NCBI RefSeq assembly: GCF_010501095.1
Contig: NZ_QVMP01000012.1
Location: 27,115 to 91,114 of the forward strand
Source: Dysgonomonas sp. 520
Lineage (GTDB): Bacteria > Bacteroidota > Bacteroidia > Bacteroidales > Dysgonomonadaceae
Reading direction: 5' to 3'
Length of the DNA: 64,000 bases
Positions 52,451 through 60,887 of the stretch are shown here, piece after piece; the first letter of the stretch is position 1; every line of letters begins with the position of its first letter. Below the pieces are notes generated by a model. It saw only the letters and a list, made by a program, of their open reading frames with translations. It did not search any database and was not told the DNA's origin. Made by a program: the position numbers and the translations under genes.

Positions 52451-52960
52451 ATGGAATTACAAGTAATACAGAATAAAATATTTGAGATAAGAGGAGAACG
52501 TGTCATGCTTGATTTTGATTTAGCTGAATTGTATCAGGTTGAAACGAAAAACCTGAAAAGAGCAGTTAAACGTAATATCGACAGATTTCCTTCCGATTTT
52601 ATGTTTGAGTTGACAACTGATGAATGGGAAATGTTGAGGTGCAATTTTGGCACCTCAAATTGGGGAGGAATACGATATATGCCTTTTGTTTTCACAGAGC
52701 AAGGTATAGCACAATTATCCAGTGTTTTGAACAGTCCTTTGGCTATTCAGGTAAATATTTCAATAATCAGGGCTTTTGTTACGCTAAGAAAATATGCTTT
52801 GGGATATGCAGAGTTGAACAGTAAATTAGAAAGTTTTATGATTGAAACCAATATGCAATTCAATGAGGTATATCAGGCTTTGACGGAATTAGCCAGTATC
52901 AAAGAATTGGAGGATAAACCACGAAAGAGAGTCGGGTTTGTGCAAAATGAGGAAGAATAG
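52451..52960 (+). CDS. ORF6N domain protein
   Basis: The 169-aa protein carries an ORF6N (KilA-N-associated) domain at about 5-95: IFEIRGERVMLDFDLAELYQVETKNLKRAVKRN and RFPSDFMFELTTDEWEMLRCNFGTSN, then YMPFVFTEQGIAQLSSVLNS. These domains occur in phage antirepressor-like proteins and bind DNA. A coiled C-terminal helix (LNSKLESFMIETNMQFNEVYQAL) follows. It is tightly linked to the RhuM-like gene and the integrase, suggesting joint expression. Confidence 0.82.
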   Translation: MELQVIQNKIFEIRGERVMLDFDLAELYQVETKNLKRAVKRNIDRFPSDFMFELTTDEWEMLRCNFGTSNWGGIRYMPFVFTEQGIAQLSSVLNSPLAIQVNISIIRAFVTLRKYALGYAELNSKLESFMIETNMQFNEVYQALTELASIKELEDKPRKRVGFVQNEEE

Positions 52961-52997
52961 TTATCAGAATTTATCTTTTATAATGAGCATTTTACAA

Positions 52998-53026
52998 TTT
53001 GATGTAAGAGGCTTTTTTTATATTTG
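52998..53026 (+). promoter_or_regulatory. promoter for the 367-aa gene
   Basis: TTTG at 52998-53001, a 17-nt spacer and TATATTTG at 53019-53026, 24 nt before the next ATG; the cargo gene has its own promoter. Confidence 0.55.
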
Positions 53027-53049
53027 TATTAAACTTATAATCTGATATT

Positions 53050-54153
53050 ATGGATGAATTAAAGACAAAATACACACGTAAAGAATTATATGAATTAATC
53101 TGGACAGAACCTCTATATGGTTTGTCTCAAAAGTTTAATATCAGTTATCCCAATCTAAAAAAACTTTGTGATAAAATGTGTATTCCATTACCACTCAAAG
53201 GTTACTGGACTAATATAAAACTCAACAAACCTGTAACAAGAATTTCCTTCATTGAAAAGTATGAGGGAGATTTACCTTTTATAGATTTTAATGCTTTAGA
53301 TACTATTAATATTCCTGAAATATCTTTTCAGGGAAAATTAAAATTACAAGAGAAAAATGTTCAAAACGATAAAAGGTTGACATTTAAGATTCCGAAGAAA
53401 TTTAACAATCCAGACAAACTGATTTTAGACTATCAGAGAAGAGGGAGTATGTATACTAATGATACCTTAAGAATAAAAACTTCAGACTCGAATATTAATC
53501 GATCTTTATTATTCTTAGATACCTTGATTAAAAATCTCCGAATTAGAGGACATGGTATTGAAGTTAAATATGAAAAAACTAAATTTTTGTATAACAACGA
53601 AGAAGATTATCTGAATTTTAGCATTCTTGAAAAATCTAATTGGAAACAGGAAACTAACAAATGGGGCCGTACAGATAATACGCTTGTATTCAATGGAAAA
53701 CTTTGCTTCCGCTGTGGGCATTTCAATTTTGATCAAAAAGAATGGATCGATAAAGATGATCTGCTAATTGAAGATAGAATGATAAATATCATTGCCTATA
53801 TGGAAGTTAAAGGGAAAGAAGAATATGAGTTAAGATTAGAACGTGATTATCGGCATAAAATACAGGAAGAAGAGGAACGTATTAAACGTGACTTTAAGAA
53901 AAGCCAAGAATTGGAATTACTACATTTTAAAGAACTCTTTACCTTAGCTGATCGCTTTCAAAAAACTAAAATCATTCGAGATTATATAAATGAGTATGAG
54001 AGAAATATCCTTGAGAGGAACATGATGACCGAAGCCGTTCAGAAGTGGATTTCTTGGGCCAGAAAGAAAGCAGACTGGTATGACCCTTTTCTTGAACTGG
54101 ATGATGATCTATTTGAGTCGTTAGACAGGGATTCATTAACATTCAGAAAATAA
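53050..54153 (+). CDS. hypothetical protein with helix-turn-helix-like N-terminus
   Basis: The 367-aa protein begins YTRKELYELIWTEPLYGLSQKFNISYPNLKKLCDKMCIPLPLKGYWTN, a segment I recognise in uncharacterised proteins of mobile islands, with a likely helix-turn-helix at about 22-45. The rest includes ADGNT-free beta-rich parts and a charged helical stretch (KGKEEYELRLERDYRHKIQEEEERIKRDFKKSQ) near 255-290, then QKWISWARKKADWYDPFLELD at the C-terminus. No enzymatic motif is seen. It has its own promoter, as expected for accessory cargo. Confidence 0.65.
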   Translation: MDELKTKYTRKELYELIWTEPLYGLSQKFNISYPNLKKLCDKMCIPLPLKGYWTNIKLNKPVTRISFIEKYEGDLPFIDFNALDTINIPEISFQGKLKLQEKNVQNDKRLTFKIPKKFNNPDKLILDYQRRGSMYTNDTLRIKTSDSNINRSLLFLDTLIKNLRIRGHGIEVKYEKTKFLYNNEEDYLNFSILEKSNWKQETNKWGRTDNTLVFNGKLCFRCGHFNFDQKEWIDKDDLLIEDRMINIIAYMEVKGKEEYELRLERDYRHKIQEEEERIKRDFKKSQELELLHFKELFTLADRFQKTKIIRDYINEYERNILERNMMTEAVQKWISWARKKADWYDPFLELDDDLFESLDRDSLTFRK

Positions 54154-54531
54154 AAATATACTTTGATTTTTATTTCGCTTATGTAGAGATATTTTTTCAA
54201 ATACTTTAAATTCTATATTCCAGTAAATATGCTGTGATAGCATATAATTGTCTAACCATTTTAATATACACATTTCGTTTATCTACACTCATTCCCCAAA
54301 TCTAAGGTATTCTTTAGAGTTGTGGAGTCTTGTTCGAAGAGCAAAGGTATAATCGTGTTTTAGATATTCATATTCGGGGCCTGCGGTTTTCAAAACAAAT
54401 CTTCCTCCTTCCCTATCGGGCGAGCGTATTTATTTCGAAAAAATATGCCTATCCTAAAAGCACAATACCCTATGTTGCCCTACGAAACAAGAAACTCCTA
54501 ACTCCGAAAGGATGCCGCAAAAAAAAAGGTC
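54154..54531. other. 378-bp region without a confident gene
   Basis: Between the 367-aa gene and the small membrane protein no convincing gene is found. The second half (about 54310-54530) is richer in GC than its surroundings. An 85-codon frame here (54330-54587) overlaps the next gene and was not accepted. This may be a non-coding region or an unrecognised small gene. Confidence 0.5.
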
Positions 54532-54798
54532 ATGAAAATAAGAAACGAAATAAAGAAACAAGAAAGCTCCCTCACCTCTGGAATTAACATAAAAATTGGT
54601 TTGAGAATAGCTTTACTGATGGTTGGTACATGGTTCGCCTACAAAGTAGGTATCTCGGTTATCTCTGTAATCGGAATCTACATACTTGTTCGTAGTGTAT
54701 TTAGTATCATTCGTTTATCTGTAAAAATTATCTTTCATCTCTTCTCTATCCTATTTCTGACAGCAATAGTTTCTCTTGTCCTATTATTTATCTTCTAA
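54532..54798 (+). CDS. small membrane protein of unknown function
   Basis: The 88-aa protein has a basic N-terminus and three hydrophobic segments at about 20-38, 41-57 and 66-88 with few charges, so it is a multi-pass inner-membrane protein. No family recognised. It is followed 12 nt later by the 195-aa gene, so they are likely co-transcribed accessory genes of the element. Confidence 0.6.
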   Translation: MKIRNEIKKQESSLTSGINIKIGLRIALLMVGTWFAYKVGISVISVIGIYILVRSVFSIIRLSVKIIFHLFSILFLTAIVSLVLLFIF

Positions 54799-54810
54799 AA
54801 CCCCAGAATC

Positions 54811-55398
54811 ATGGAAAACAATTATAAGAATCTCAATAAATACGAAAAGTTGGCTCAGATACAGGATTTACACCTTATGAAAAGAGAGCGTTCGTATGCA
54901 GCTAAATATCTAAAGGCTTTATGGCGAAATGATAGCGAAATAATAGCTGAATATGAAAGTTTTGGTAATTCTGCCCGACAACTCTTGATGAACAGACGAG
55001 AATACGATCAACATCTTTTATTTGGCTTTGCGGATATTCAATTCAATGAATATGGATGGTTGGAAAGGCCTCAGTTTTTAGATATTGAACATTTTGAGTT
55101 TCCGCATCGGGACGGATGGGCAGTCAGCAATCATATCACTATTGGTAGAGGTGTCAATGGAAAATGGTCTTATGGAGTAAGTTATTCTTGTAACACTAGT
55201 GGAGGTGGTTATGGCTTAGGCATATGGGGTAAAATCTTTGATGACAGAAAGAGTTGCTTAATATCTGCTTTGCAGGAACTAATGGATAAACTCAGAAAGG
55301 TAGATCAAGATAAATATACTGCTCGTGTATTGAAACAAGCTAAGGATTTATTTGATACGGTTACAGGGAGAAAGGTGATACAGTTGGAATTATTTTGA
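54811..55398 (+). CDS. hypothetical protein of the conjugative element
   Basis: The 195-aa cytoplasmic protein starts MENNYKNLNKYEKLAQIQDLH. Its middle has FGFADIQFNEYGWLERPQFLDIEHFEF and YGVSYSCNTSGGGYGLGIWGKIFDD, an unusual Gly-rich patch, and the C-terminal KQAKDLFDTVTGRKVIQLELF. No family is recognised with confidence. Its place between the small membrane protein and a 53-aa gene suggests an accessory operon. Confidence 0.65.
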   Translation: MENNYKNLNKYEKLAQIQDLHLMKRERSYAAKYLKALWRNDSEIIAEYESFGNSARQLLMNRREYDQHLLFGFADIQFNEYGWLERPQFLDIEHFEFPHRDGWAVSNHITIGRGVNGKWSYGVSYSCNTSGGGYGLGIWGKIFDDRKSCLISALQELMDKLRKVDQDKYTARVLKQAKDLFDTVTGRKVIQLELF

Positions 55399-55409
55399 AA
55401 TGGATAGAT

Positions 55410-55571
55410 ATGTACAGATTATATTTAGGATTCAAATTATTAGGCGAATTTGATAGTATTCCGAAAGCCAAACTATTTGCCCGAGATAGCGGATTAAGCG
55501 GAGCATTTAATTTGGTTGGGGATAATTATCGGGATAGTTGGTACGTATTTGAAAGTGAAAAAGTAAAATGA
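55410..55571 (+). CDS. small protein, hypothetical (53 aa)
   Basis: A 53-aa frame starts at ATG 55410 (MYRLYLGFKLLGEFDSIPKA) and ends at TGA 55569-55571. It follows the 195-aa gene by 11 nt and is followed 16 nt later by a strong terminator, which supports it being the last gene of a transcription unit. The sequence (LFARDSGLSGAFNLVGDNYR) suggests a small globular protein. No family recognised. Confidence 0.55.
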   Translation: MYRLYLGFKLLGEFDSIPKAKLFARDSGLSGAFNLVGDNYRDSWYVFESEKVK

Positions 55572-55587
55572 GGATATCAATAAAAGG

Positions 55588-55614
55588 AACGGATTGAAAT
55601 TTTCAGTCCGTTTT
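55588..55614 (+). terminator. terminator of the accessory operon
   Basis: AACGGATTGAAA pairs with TTTCAGTCCGTT (one G-U pair) in 55588-55612, followed by T residues. Confidence 0.7.
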
Positions 55615-55639
55615 CTATTTATACCTAAAATACAGGATA

Positions 55640-55837
55640 TTAAATAAATATTTGTAATAATATATATAGGATAAATAACAGCAATAGTTTTATTATTTCT
55701 TTTATTCCATCTTTAATCAATTCTTTCAAAGCAGATTTAATTAGAGTGGATATTAAATCCGCCCAATCTTTAGTGTGTTTTTTATGAGAACTGCGATTCC
55801 TGTACTTACGATTTCTCTTTTGTTTGTTCTTAGACAT
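55640..55837 (-). CDS. small basic protein with C-terminal membrane segment, hypothetical
   Basis: The 65-aa frame starts MSKNKQKRNRKYRNRSSHKK, very Lys/Arg-rich, and ends with a hydrophobic segment of about 20 residues (KLLLLFILYILLQIFI). Such a tail-anchored basic protein is plausible, but coding cannot be proved; AT-rich sequence can produce this by chance. No clear promoter. The gap 55838-56205 holds no gene, only the terminator at 56134-56160. Confidence 0.35.
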   Translation of the reverse strand: MSKNKQKRNRKYRNRSSHKKHTKDWADLISTLIKSALKELIKDGIKEIIKLLLLFILYILLQIFI

Positions 55838-56133
55838 AGCTATTCAATTAAAAAATGAAATCGAAAGCCCTGCCTCGCCCTGCGAAAGTCAGAAATGATT
55901 TTCAATCGTCAAAGGACAAAAAAGAATACTTATTTTCATGTAAATAATTTATTATGTAGTTTGCTGTTATAAAGATATTTACAGGCAATTATCTAATTAT
56001 AAAAGAAATATAAATACCCTATCAGCCTAATAATCTCCACAAAATCTCCGAAAAAAAGGACAAAAACATGAGGTTTGTCGCCATTTTTTGTGTGAAGTTG
56101 TCCTTTCTATGGACAACTTATCCAAAAATAAAA

Positions 56134-56160
56134 ACACATTGTCTTATATTGACAATGTGT
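56134..56160 (-). terminator. terminator of the 386-aa gene
   Basis: ACACATTGTC (56134-56143) pairs perfectly with GACAATGTGT (56151-56160); on the minus strand it is followed by TTTTATTTTT. It lies 46 nt after the stop of the 386-aa gene. Confidence 0.85.
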
Positions 56161-56205
56161 ATATACTGTATTTATAGATAGATATCTAGTTTTCGACAAC
56201 TTTAT

Positions 56206-57366
56206 TTATCTCATATCTTTACTACGACTGATTTGCGAATTTGTAAAATATCCAAATTCTTTTTGAACGATTTCGATTCTACGCTTCATTTCCTCATTTA
56301 GTTCTGGCAAGTCGAAATAAGCTAAATCAAACATATCGTTTCCATCCTTATCAGTCCCAAAAGTCAAACCAATTATTTTAGAAACATTTGGATTCTCTTT
56401 TTTAGCAATCATGCATCTTAGTTGCAATTCATTCTCTTTCGATTCCCAATTTTTCTCATCAGCACGAAGAAATACATATGTATGATTGGTATAAGGTTGT
56501 TCTTTTAACATTCTAGACCTTATATTTCTCTTAAACATATCTTCTAAAACAATACCTAGTTCTCTTCTATTTATTCTCGGTTCTAGATTTATAGCTCTAG
56601 TTGCGGCTTCTAATTCAGAATGTTTATCTTTATCTTTCTTCCCTTTAATATGTAAATCATATAGAGTTGTTATTATTTCATCCCAGATATAACTTGGCTG
56701 TATATCTTTTTGCCATTCAGCATATTCATTGGATTTTAGATATTCATCCCATAAACCCTCATCTATTATTATTGTGTCAGGAGTATAGTCGAATTCCAAA
56801 GAAGTTCTGATATATAAAGCTAAAAAATCAATCTCTTTAGGAACACTTACTATTTTCCCTTTGGTAAATTCTTCTTTAGCTTTTAAATAGTTTATAAAAT
56901 CAGGAAATGTATCTAGTTCATTTATAACAGTAAAAGTTGAATCTTCGTCAAATACGTGAACATATCCGTTGCCAAAATCCCCAGTATCCAGTGGAAAATC
57001 TTTTTTACTTCCGAAGGCAACTGCAATTCGATAAATTGCTCGATCTTTTTTTTCAGGTAATCTTATTTTAGTTACTCTATCATTGAGTGTAATCTCATTT
57101 ATATTCTCTAAAAATCTTTCAGCTCCGTATATCTGTTTTACAGATGCATCTATTGCTTTACTATGCCAACGATTATATTGCACTGAATGATCTGAATGAT
57201 CCGATACTTGTATGTCTTTTATAGAAATAATTATGATGTCATTTCCACAAATGATTAATACATCACATAATTCTTTGCCATTCTTTCCTAGCGGACTTGG
57301 GTAACTCCAAAAAGGAAGGAAAGACTTTTTACAAAGTTCCGATACATATTTTTCAGATGGTGTCAT
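56206..57366 (-). CDS. predicted PD-(D/E)XK-like nuclease-family protein, cargo
   Basis: The 386-aa cytoplasmic protein is not a known conjugation protein. Its N-terminus has GKELCDVLIICGNDIIIISIKD (about 30-50), matching the core of restriction-like folds: an acidic residue, then Asp, a hydrophobic strand and [ST]xK; the likely catalytic residues are E31, D33 and K49. The middle and C-terminal parts (DRAIYRIAVAFGSKKDFPLDT, KIIGLTFGTDKDGNDMFDLAYFDLP) have no recognised family. It has its own promoter (57389-57417) and terminator. Role as restriction, repair or defence is inference. Confidence 0.55.
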   Translation of the reverse strand: MTPSEKYVSELCKKSFLPFWSYPSPLGKNGKELCDVLIICGNDIIIISIKDIQVSDHSDHSVQYNRWHSKAIDASVKQIYGAERFLENINEITLNDRVTKIRLPEKKDRAIYRIAVAFGSKKDFPLDTGDFGNGYVHVFDEDSTFTVINELDTFPDFINYLKAKEEFTKGKIVSVPKEIDFLALYIRTSLEFDYTPDTIIIDEGLWDEYLKSNEYAEWQKDIQPSYIWDEIITTLYDLHIKGKKDKDKHSELEAATRAINLEPRINRRELGIVLEDMFKRNIRSRMLKEQPYTNHTYVFLRADEKNWESKENELQLRCMIAKKENPNVSKIIGLTFGTDKDGNDMFDLAYFDLPELNEEMKRRIEIVQKEFGYFTNSQISRSKDMR

Positions 57367-57388
57367 AGTTTAAGTACTAGTTATTTAT

Positions 57389-57417
57389 CAAAGATAAGAT
57401 AAAAGAAAGTCGAACAA
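57389..57417 (-). promoter_or_regulatory. promoter of the nuclease-like gene
   Basis: On the minus strand TTG at 57415-57417, an 18-nt spacer and TATCTTTG at 57389-57396, 23 nt before the ATG. Confidence 0.6.
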
Positions 57418-57445
57418 TAAAAAATTATCCGACTTTCTTATTTAA

Positions 57446-57559
57446 TTATTCTATCTCCTCTCCCCACAACTCCACATCACTCGGAGCAGTATAAATGCTG
57501 TAAGCGAGGCAAGCCAGCATTATCACTTCAAATACCAACCATGCAATAAACCAATTCAT
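57446..57559 (-). CDS. 37-aa membrane protein coupled to traQ
   Basis: The 37-aa frame starts MNWFIAWLVFEVIMLACLAY, a single membrane helix, and has a short acidic C-terminal tail (SDVELWGEEIE). The ATG overlaps the traQ stop by 4 nt (ATGA at 57556-57559), a typical sign of translational coupling, which supports it being real despite its size. It would be the last gene of the tra operon. No family recognised. Confidence 0.6.
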   Translation of the reverse strand: MNWFIAWLVFEVIMLACLAYSIYTAPSDVELWGEEIE

Positions 57560-57990
57560 TCCTTAGATGGATTATCGGCGTTATCATTGGAAAAAGTAAA
57601 TGACAATTTAAACTCGTTCCCAAAATTATCCGAGAAATATATATCTATCACTTGCTGATCTTCTGATTGAGAAGTATAATACAGTCGAAAAATCTCTTTC
57701 TTGAGTTCGTAGGTATCATTCGGCAAGAACACCGTCCCATCATCCAATTTCAATTCACCTTTGCCGTCAGGTTGAAAATATCGGAGATAGTATTTTGTAT
57801 TTTCATACTCTCCTGAACGTTCTAATTGACAACGAATTTCAGCAGTCTCTCCCACTTTCAGTTTCTTCGGAACAGGCAAGTGAGTAACTTGAAATTCATA
57901 GCTTTGCTTAATATCAAGATTATCGCTACAGGCACACGCTATTGCGGCCAGCAATAGCGTAAAGATTATATAGGATGCACGTTTTCTCAT
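57556..57990 (-). CDS. traQ: conjugative transposon protein TraQ (DUF3872)
   Basis: The 144-aa protein has a lipoprotein-type N-terminus (residues 1-21, with Cys near ACACS) followed by a short beta-rich domain (FQVTHLPVPKKLKVGETAEIRCQL, YYLRYFQPDGKGELKLDDG, NFGNEFKLSFTFSND). It matches DUF3872/TraQ of Bacteroidales conjugative elements, an exported protein of unknown role in mating. It lies 15 nt after traO; the traP primase gene normally between them is missing. Confidence 0.85.
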   Translation of the reverse strand: MRKRASYIIFTLLLAAIACACSDNLDIKQSYEFQVTHLPVPKKLKVGETAEIRCQLERSGEYENTKYYLRYFQPDGKGELKLDDGTVFLPNDTYELKKEIFRLYYTSQSEDQQVIDIYFSDNFGNEFKLSFTFSNDNADNPSKE

Positions 57991-58005
57991 TTCTATATTG
58001 TTTTT

Positions 58006-58581
58006 TTAGTTGATAATAAACTTAATCCCTGTCCCAATCTGTGTATGGAACTTATTGATGGATGAACCGAATAATATACGTTCCCTTACATTCAGCAGAA
58101 GTACAAATCTATTCGAGAGGTAAGTTTCTATTTCAAAAGTTACAGCACCACCATACAAGAAGTTATGTTTGCTGGTAATGGTTGCCCCGTCAAACAACAA
58201 TTCCTTACCCCAGTTCACGGTTTCATATCCGGTCATTGCCGAAGCCCCGACAGAAAAGAAAACCGTTTTACTCGCATCCGATAAGAAGTTCAGGTAGTAA
58301 CCGCCTTCAGCCGTTATCTGAGATACAGGAATAAGAATATCCTTATACTTATGCTTTTTTTGCAGATATTCTGCTCCAAATAACCAGCGATTACGGTTTT
58401 GAGTATAAGTTGAAAGAGCCAGTCCAAAACTAAAAGCCTGTTTATCCCCATTTGTTAAGTTGAGGCCATCGACAGCTCCGACTGTAAACTGTAAACCCTT
58501 TTGTCCCAGTAAGTACCGTTGAGCCTGTGCTTGCCCTATCAGGGTAAAGCACAGCATTAGCAATGATATAAACTTTCTCAT
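58006..58581 (-). CDS. traO: conjugative transposon protein TraO
   Basis: The 191-aa protein has a signal peptide (MRKFISLLMLCFTLIGQAQA) and an outer-membrane-like beta-rich body (GLQFTVGAVDGLNLTNG, FVLLLNVRERILFGSS), ending KFHTQIGTGIKFIIN. It matches TraO, an outer-membrane component of the conjugation apparatus. An in-frame ATG at 58602 adds 7 residues and would overlap traN by 20 nt; the start at 58581, 1 nt after traN, is preferred. Confidence 0.85.
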   Translation of the reverse strand: MRKFISLLMLCFTLIGQAQAQRYLLGQKGLQFTVGAVDGLNLTNGDKQAFSFGLALSTYTQNRNRWLFGAEYLQKKHKYKDILIPVSQITAEGGYYLNFLSDASKTVFFSVGASAMTGYETVNWGKELLFDGATITSKHNFLYGGAVTFEIETYLSNRFVLLLNVRERILFGSSINKFHTQIGTGIKFIIN

Positions 58582-58582
58582 C

Positions 58583-59551
58583 TTATTTGATTTTGAGTTC
58601 ATTAATTACTTTAGCTCTCAGCAAATCGGCATTGGTCACAATAAAGGTTTGGTTGCGACCACCATTTTTCTCATAGAGTTCTATGACCAATTGCTTATCA
58701 TCAGGTATTGTAATTTTATCAATGGTAAATATGGTTCGTTCTGTATTACTTCCTCCAACAGTAGATATAAAATTATAGGCACGTAAAGGATAGATAACTG
58801 TTTCCTGTATAGTTGTACGCTTAGTTACTTTCTTGTCTACCACCTTCATGCGGATAAAATCTATATCTAAAGGGATATTTGATGAATTTTTGATTTGTGT
58901 ATGTAAATACAGAAGCCCATTGTGGGTATAGATTCCTTTGAGTAGATATTGAATACCAAATCGTTTAGAACCGATATGCTTGATGAACTGCTCATTATTT
59001 TGATGGATAGAGCGATTGATAAGATGCACTAAACGAGGAGATTCACTTCCCAATTCTTTCAGGTAGATTTCCTGTGCATTGTTCGGACGATTGGTAGCTA
59101 TACCATCGTGCATAAAATCTTTCATTTCGATATTCAGTTTCTCTGGTTCATCCGCATACTTAATATTGAAAGTATAATAACTGCCTTCTTCAGTAATGAC
59201 AGCCATATTAGTCTCAGTCTCAAAATTGCGAATCGCAGCTTTTATTCGGATCACATTTTCAGAAGTTCCTGCTTTGCCTGCAACGATGTTATTAGAACCT
59301 AAGTCCACATATTTAATCGAGGATGGGAAAATAAGGTGTACTGTTTTGTCAAAGGTTACTTCCAATCCGTAAGGCGGAATCATTCTATCAAAGGTTATTT
59401 TTTTACTCAACCCCTCATAGTAATCTCCCGATGATGGCTTGAGGACTTGCTGCAACTCATCTTGAAGAACCTTTGAAGTCTCGTTTTCACTTTGAGCATT
59501 CATCGAAAGTATTCCGATCATACTCATAAAAATTGCTATATATATTTTCAT
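58583..59551 (-). CDS. traN: conjugative transposon protein TraN (VirB9-like, DUF4138)
   Basis: The 322-aa protein has a signal peptide (residues 1-19) and a beta-rich N-terminal domain (LEVTFDKTVHLIFPSSIKYVDLGSNNIVAGK, near 63-95) followed by a C-terminal beta-sandwich. The DUF4138 family is regarded as the VirB9-like outer-membrane core component of Bacteroidales type IV secretion; the equivalence is by context. It is directly upstream of traO on the same strand. Confidence 0.88.
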   Translation of the reverse strand: MKIYIAIFMSMIGILSMNAQSENETSKVLQDELQQVLKPSSGDYYEGLSKKITFDRMIPPYGLEVTFDKTVHLIFPSSIKYVDLGSNNIVAGKAGTSENVIRIKAAIRNFETETNMAVITEEGSYYTFNIKYADEPEKLNIEMKDFMHDGIATNRPNNAQEIYLKELGSESPRLVHLINRSIHQNNEQFIKHIGSKRFGIQYLLKGIYTHNGLLYLHTQIKNSSNIPLDIDFIRMKVVDKKVTKRTTIQETVIYPLRAYNFISTVGGSNTERTIFTIDKITIPDDKQLVIELYEKNGGRNQTFIVTNADLLRAKVINELKIK

Positions 59552-59592
59552 TTATTTTGTATTTTAAGTTTGAATATTAATCAATTACACAT

Positions 59593-60882
59593 TTACTGAT
59601 TCTCTTTAGGCATCAACATTAGTTTATAGCCCGATTTCAGCTTCACTTTCACTTGTCTGATTTTCTTGGTCAGATATTGAGAAGTACCTTGCATCAAACC
59701 TTTAGTCAAGTCGGAAGCTATTTGCTGTCCTGCACTTTGGGTAATACTAAAACTTGTGCCTACACTCTGTCCCATGTTAGCGGCAATTTCTTTTAGGGCA
59801 TCCATTTCTAAAGAGCCGGGAATATAGATTCCTTTCTGACCATCCGAATCGAAAACAGTCATTTCCACAGGAAGGATAGTTTTGTCATGCTCAATACTGG
59901 CTATCAGAATACCCAATCGTTCCCCCTGAATCTTTGCCATACCTGTGATAATGGTATTCTCCGGAATAATCGTACTGCCCGCCATTAAAGGTTCGGTCAG
60001 TCGGAGTCGAACGCTTTGACCGTCAACTATAGTCTGGTCATTATCAACAATAGCCGAGATGGTATTCTTTTCGGTAATACTCTCTTTCTCATCCATTGTG
60101 TTGAATCCAAAATTGCGAACCTGATCGTACTGAACAAAAAGCTCGTCATTACTGAATTGTTGGTGCAGAGCGGATACTGTTTGTTCCCGAACCTGTTTAA
60201 TCGGAGTAATTATTGTTTTCCCATTATTGGAAGATCCTTTCGCAATTCTTTTGCTCAGGCTTTCATTTTCGGAAGGCTGGTTTTGCCCTTGTGGCATATA
60301 CTTTGCAGCCATTTCGTAGGATTTTTCCATTAATACCAACTGTTCGTCCACAGCACTTTGCTTATTCTCCTTTTCATTTATTTTAGATTCCAATTCCTCC
60401 AGTTTCTTTTTCATCTCTTCTTTTTCGGGATCATCTTTGGGCTTTTCATAGAAGTTTCCCAATGTTTTATTGATATCCCTGTAAGCAGAAACTGAATTGT
60501 TGATCGAAGCTTTCTCGTCAGAAGCTACTTTACGTTTTTGTGGTTCATCGCCCAAGTCTATACTAACTCTTTGGCTTTTGGAGTTTTCCAACATATCGGC
60601 ATAACCTTGTAGAGATTGCATTCGGTCTTTCTGCCGTTGCTCTATCTGTTCTTGTTCATAGGCACTCATTTTGTCGCCAACAATACCGTCCTTCTTCGGT
60701 TCAGGTATATCAGCATTAAAACCCATGCCTATCTGCTCTTTGGCCTTATCTTTCTCGGATGGGGAGAAGATTAGCCAAATACATCCTGCACAAACAATTG
60801 CCATCAATACGAAAATTGCATATTTTTTAAGCTTTTGTTTTAACTCTTCGCTTATTTTTAATTTTTCAGCCATATAATCCAA
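59593..60882 (-). CDS. traM: conjugative transposon protein TraM (VirB10-like)
   Basis: The 429-aa protein has a short cytoplasmic N-terminus, one membrane segment (about 20-42, FVLMAIVCAGCIWLIF), a long charged coiled-coil and linker (about 50-225) and a C-terminal domain (about 250-400) with SVRLRLTEPLMAGSTIIPENTIITGMA, YIPGSLEMDALKEIAANMGQSVGTSF. This layout fits the TraM/VirB10-like channel protein spanning inner and outer membrane. It ends 5 nt before traL starts on this strand. Confidence 0.88.
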   Translation of the reverse strand: MDYMAEKLKISEELKQKLKKYAIFVLMAIVCAGCIWLIFSPSEKDKAKEQIGMGFNADIPEPKKDGIVGDKMSAYEQEQIEQRQKDRMQSLQGYADMLENSKSQRVSIDLGDEPQKRKVASDEKASINNSVSAYRDINKTLGNFYEKPKDDPEKEEMKKKLEELESKINEKENKQSAVDEQLVLMEKSYEMAAKYMPQGQNQPSENESLSKRIAKGSSNNGKTIITPIKQVREQTVSALHQQFSNDELFVQYDQVRNFGFNTMDEKESITEKNTISAIVDNDQTIVDGQSVRLRLTEPLMAGSTIIPENTIITGMAKIQGERLGILIASIEHDKTILPVEMTVFDSDGQKGIYIPGSLEMDALKEIAANMGQSVGTSFSITQSAGQQIASDLTKGLMQGTSQYLTKKIRQVKVKLKSGYKLMLMPKENQ

Positions 60883-60887
60883 ATATT

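Noticed and set aside
54330..54587. An 85-codon plus-strand frame overlapping the small membrane protein gene
   Set aside because: It overlaps the start of a better-supported gene and its C-terminal run of Lys and Arg reflects the A-rich sequence. The segment RASVFISKKYAYPKS looked faintly familiar but I could not assign it.
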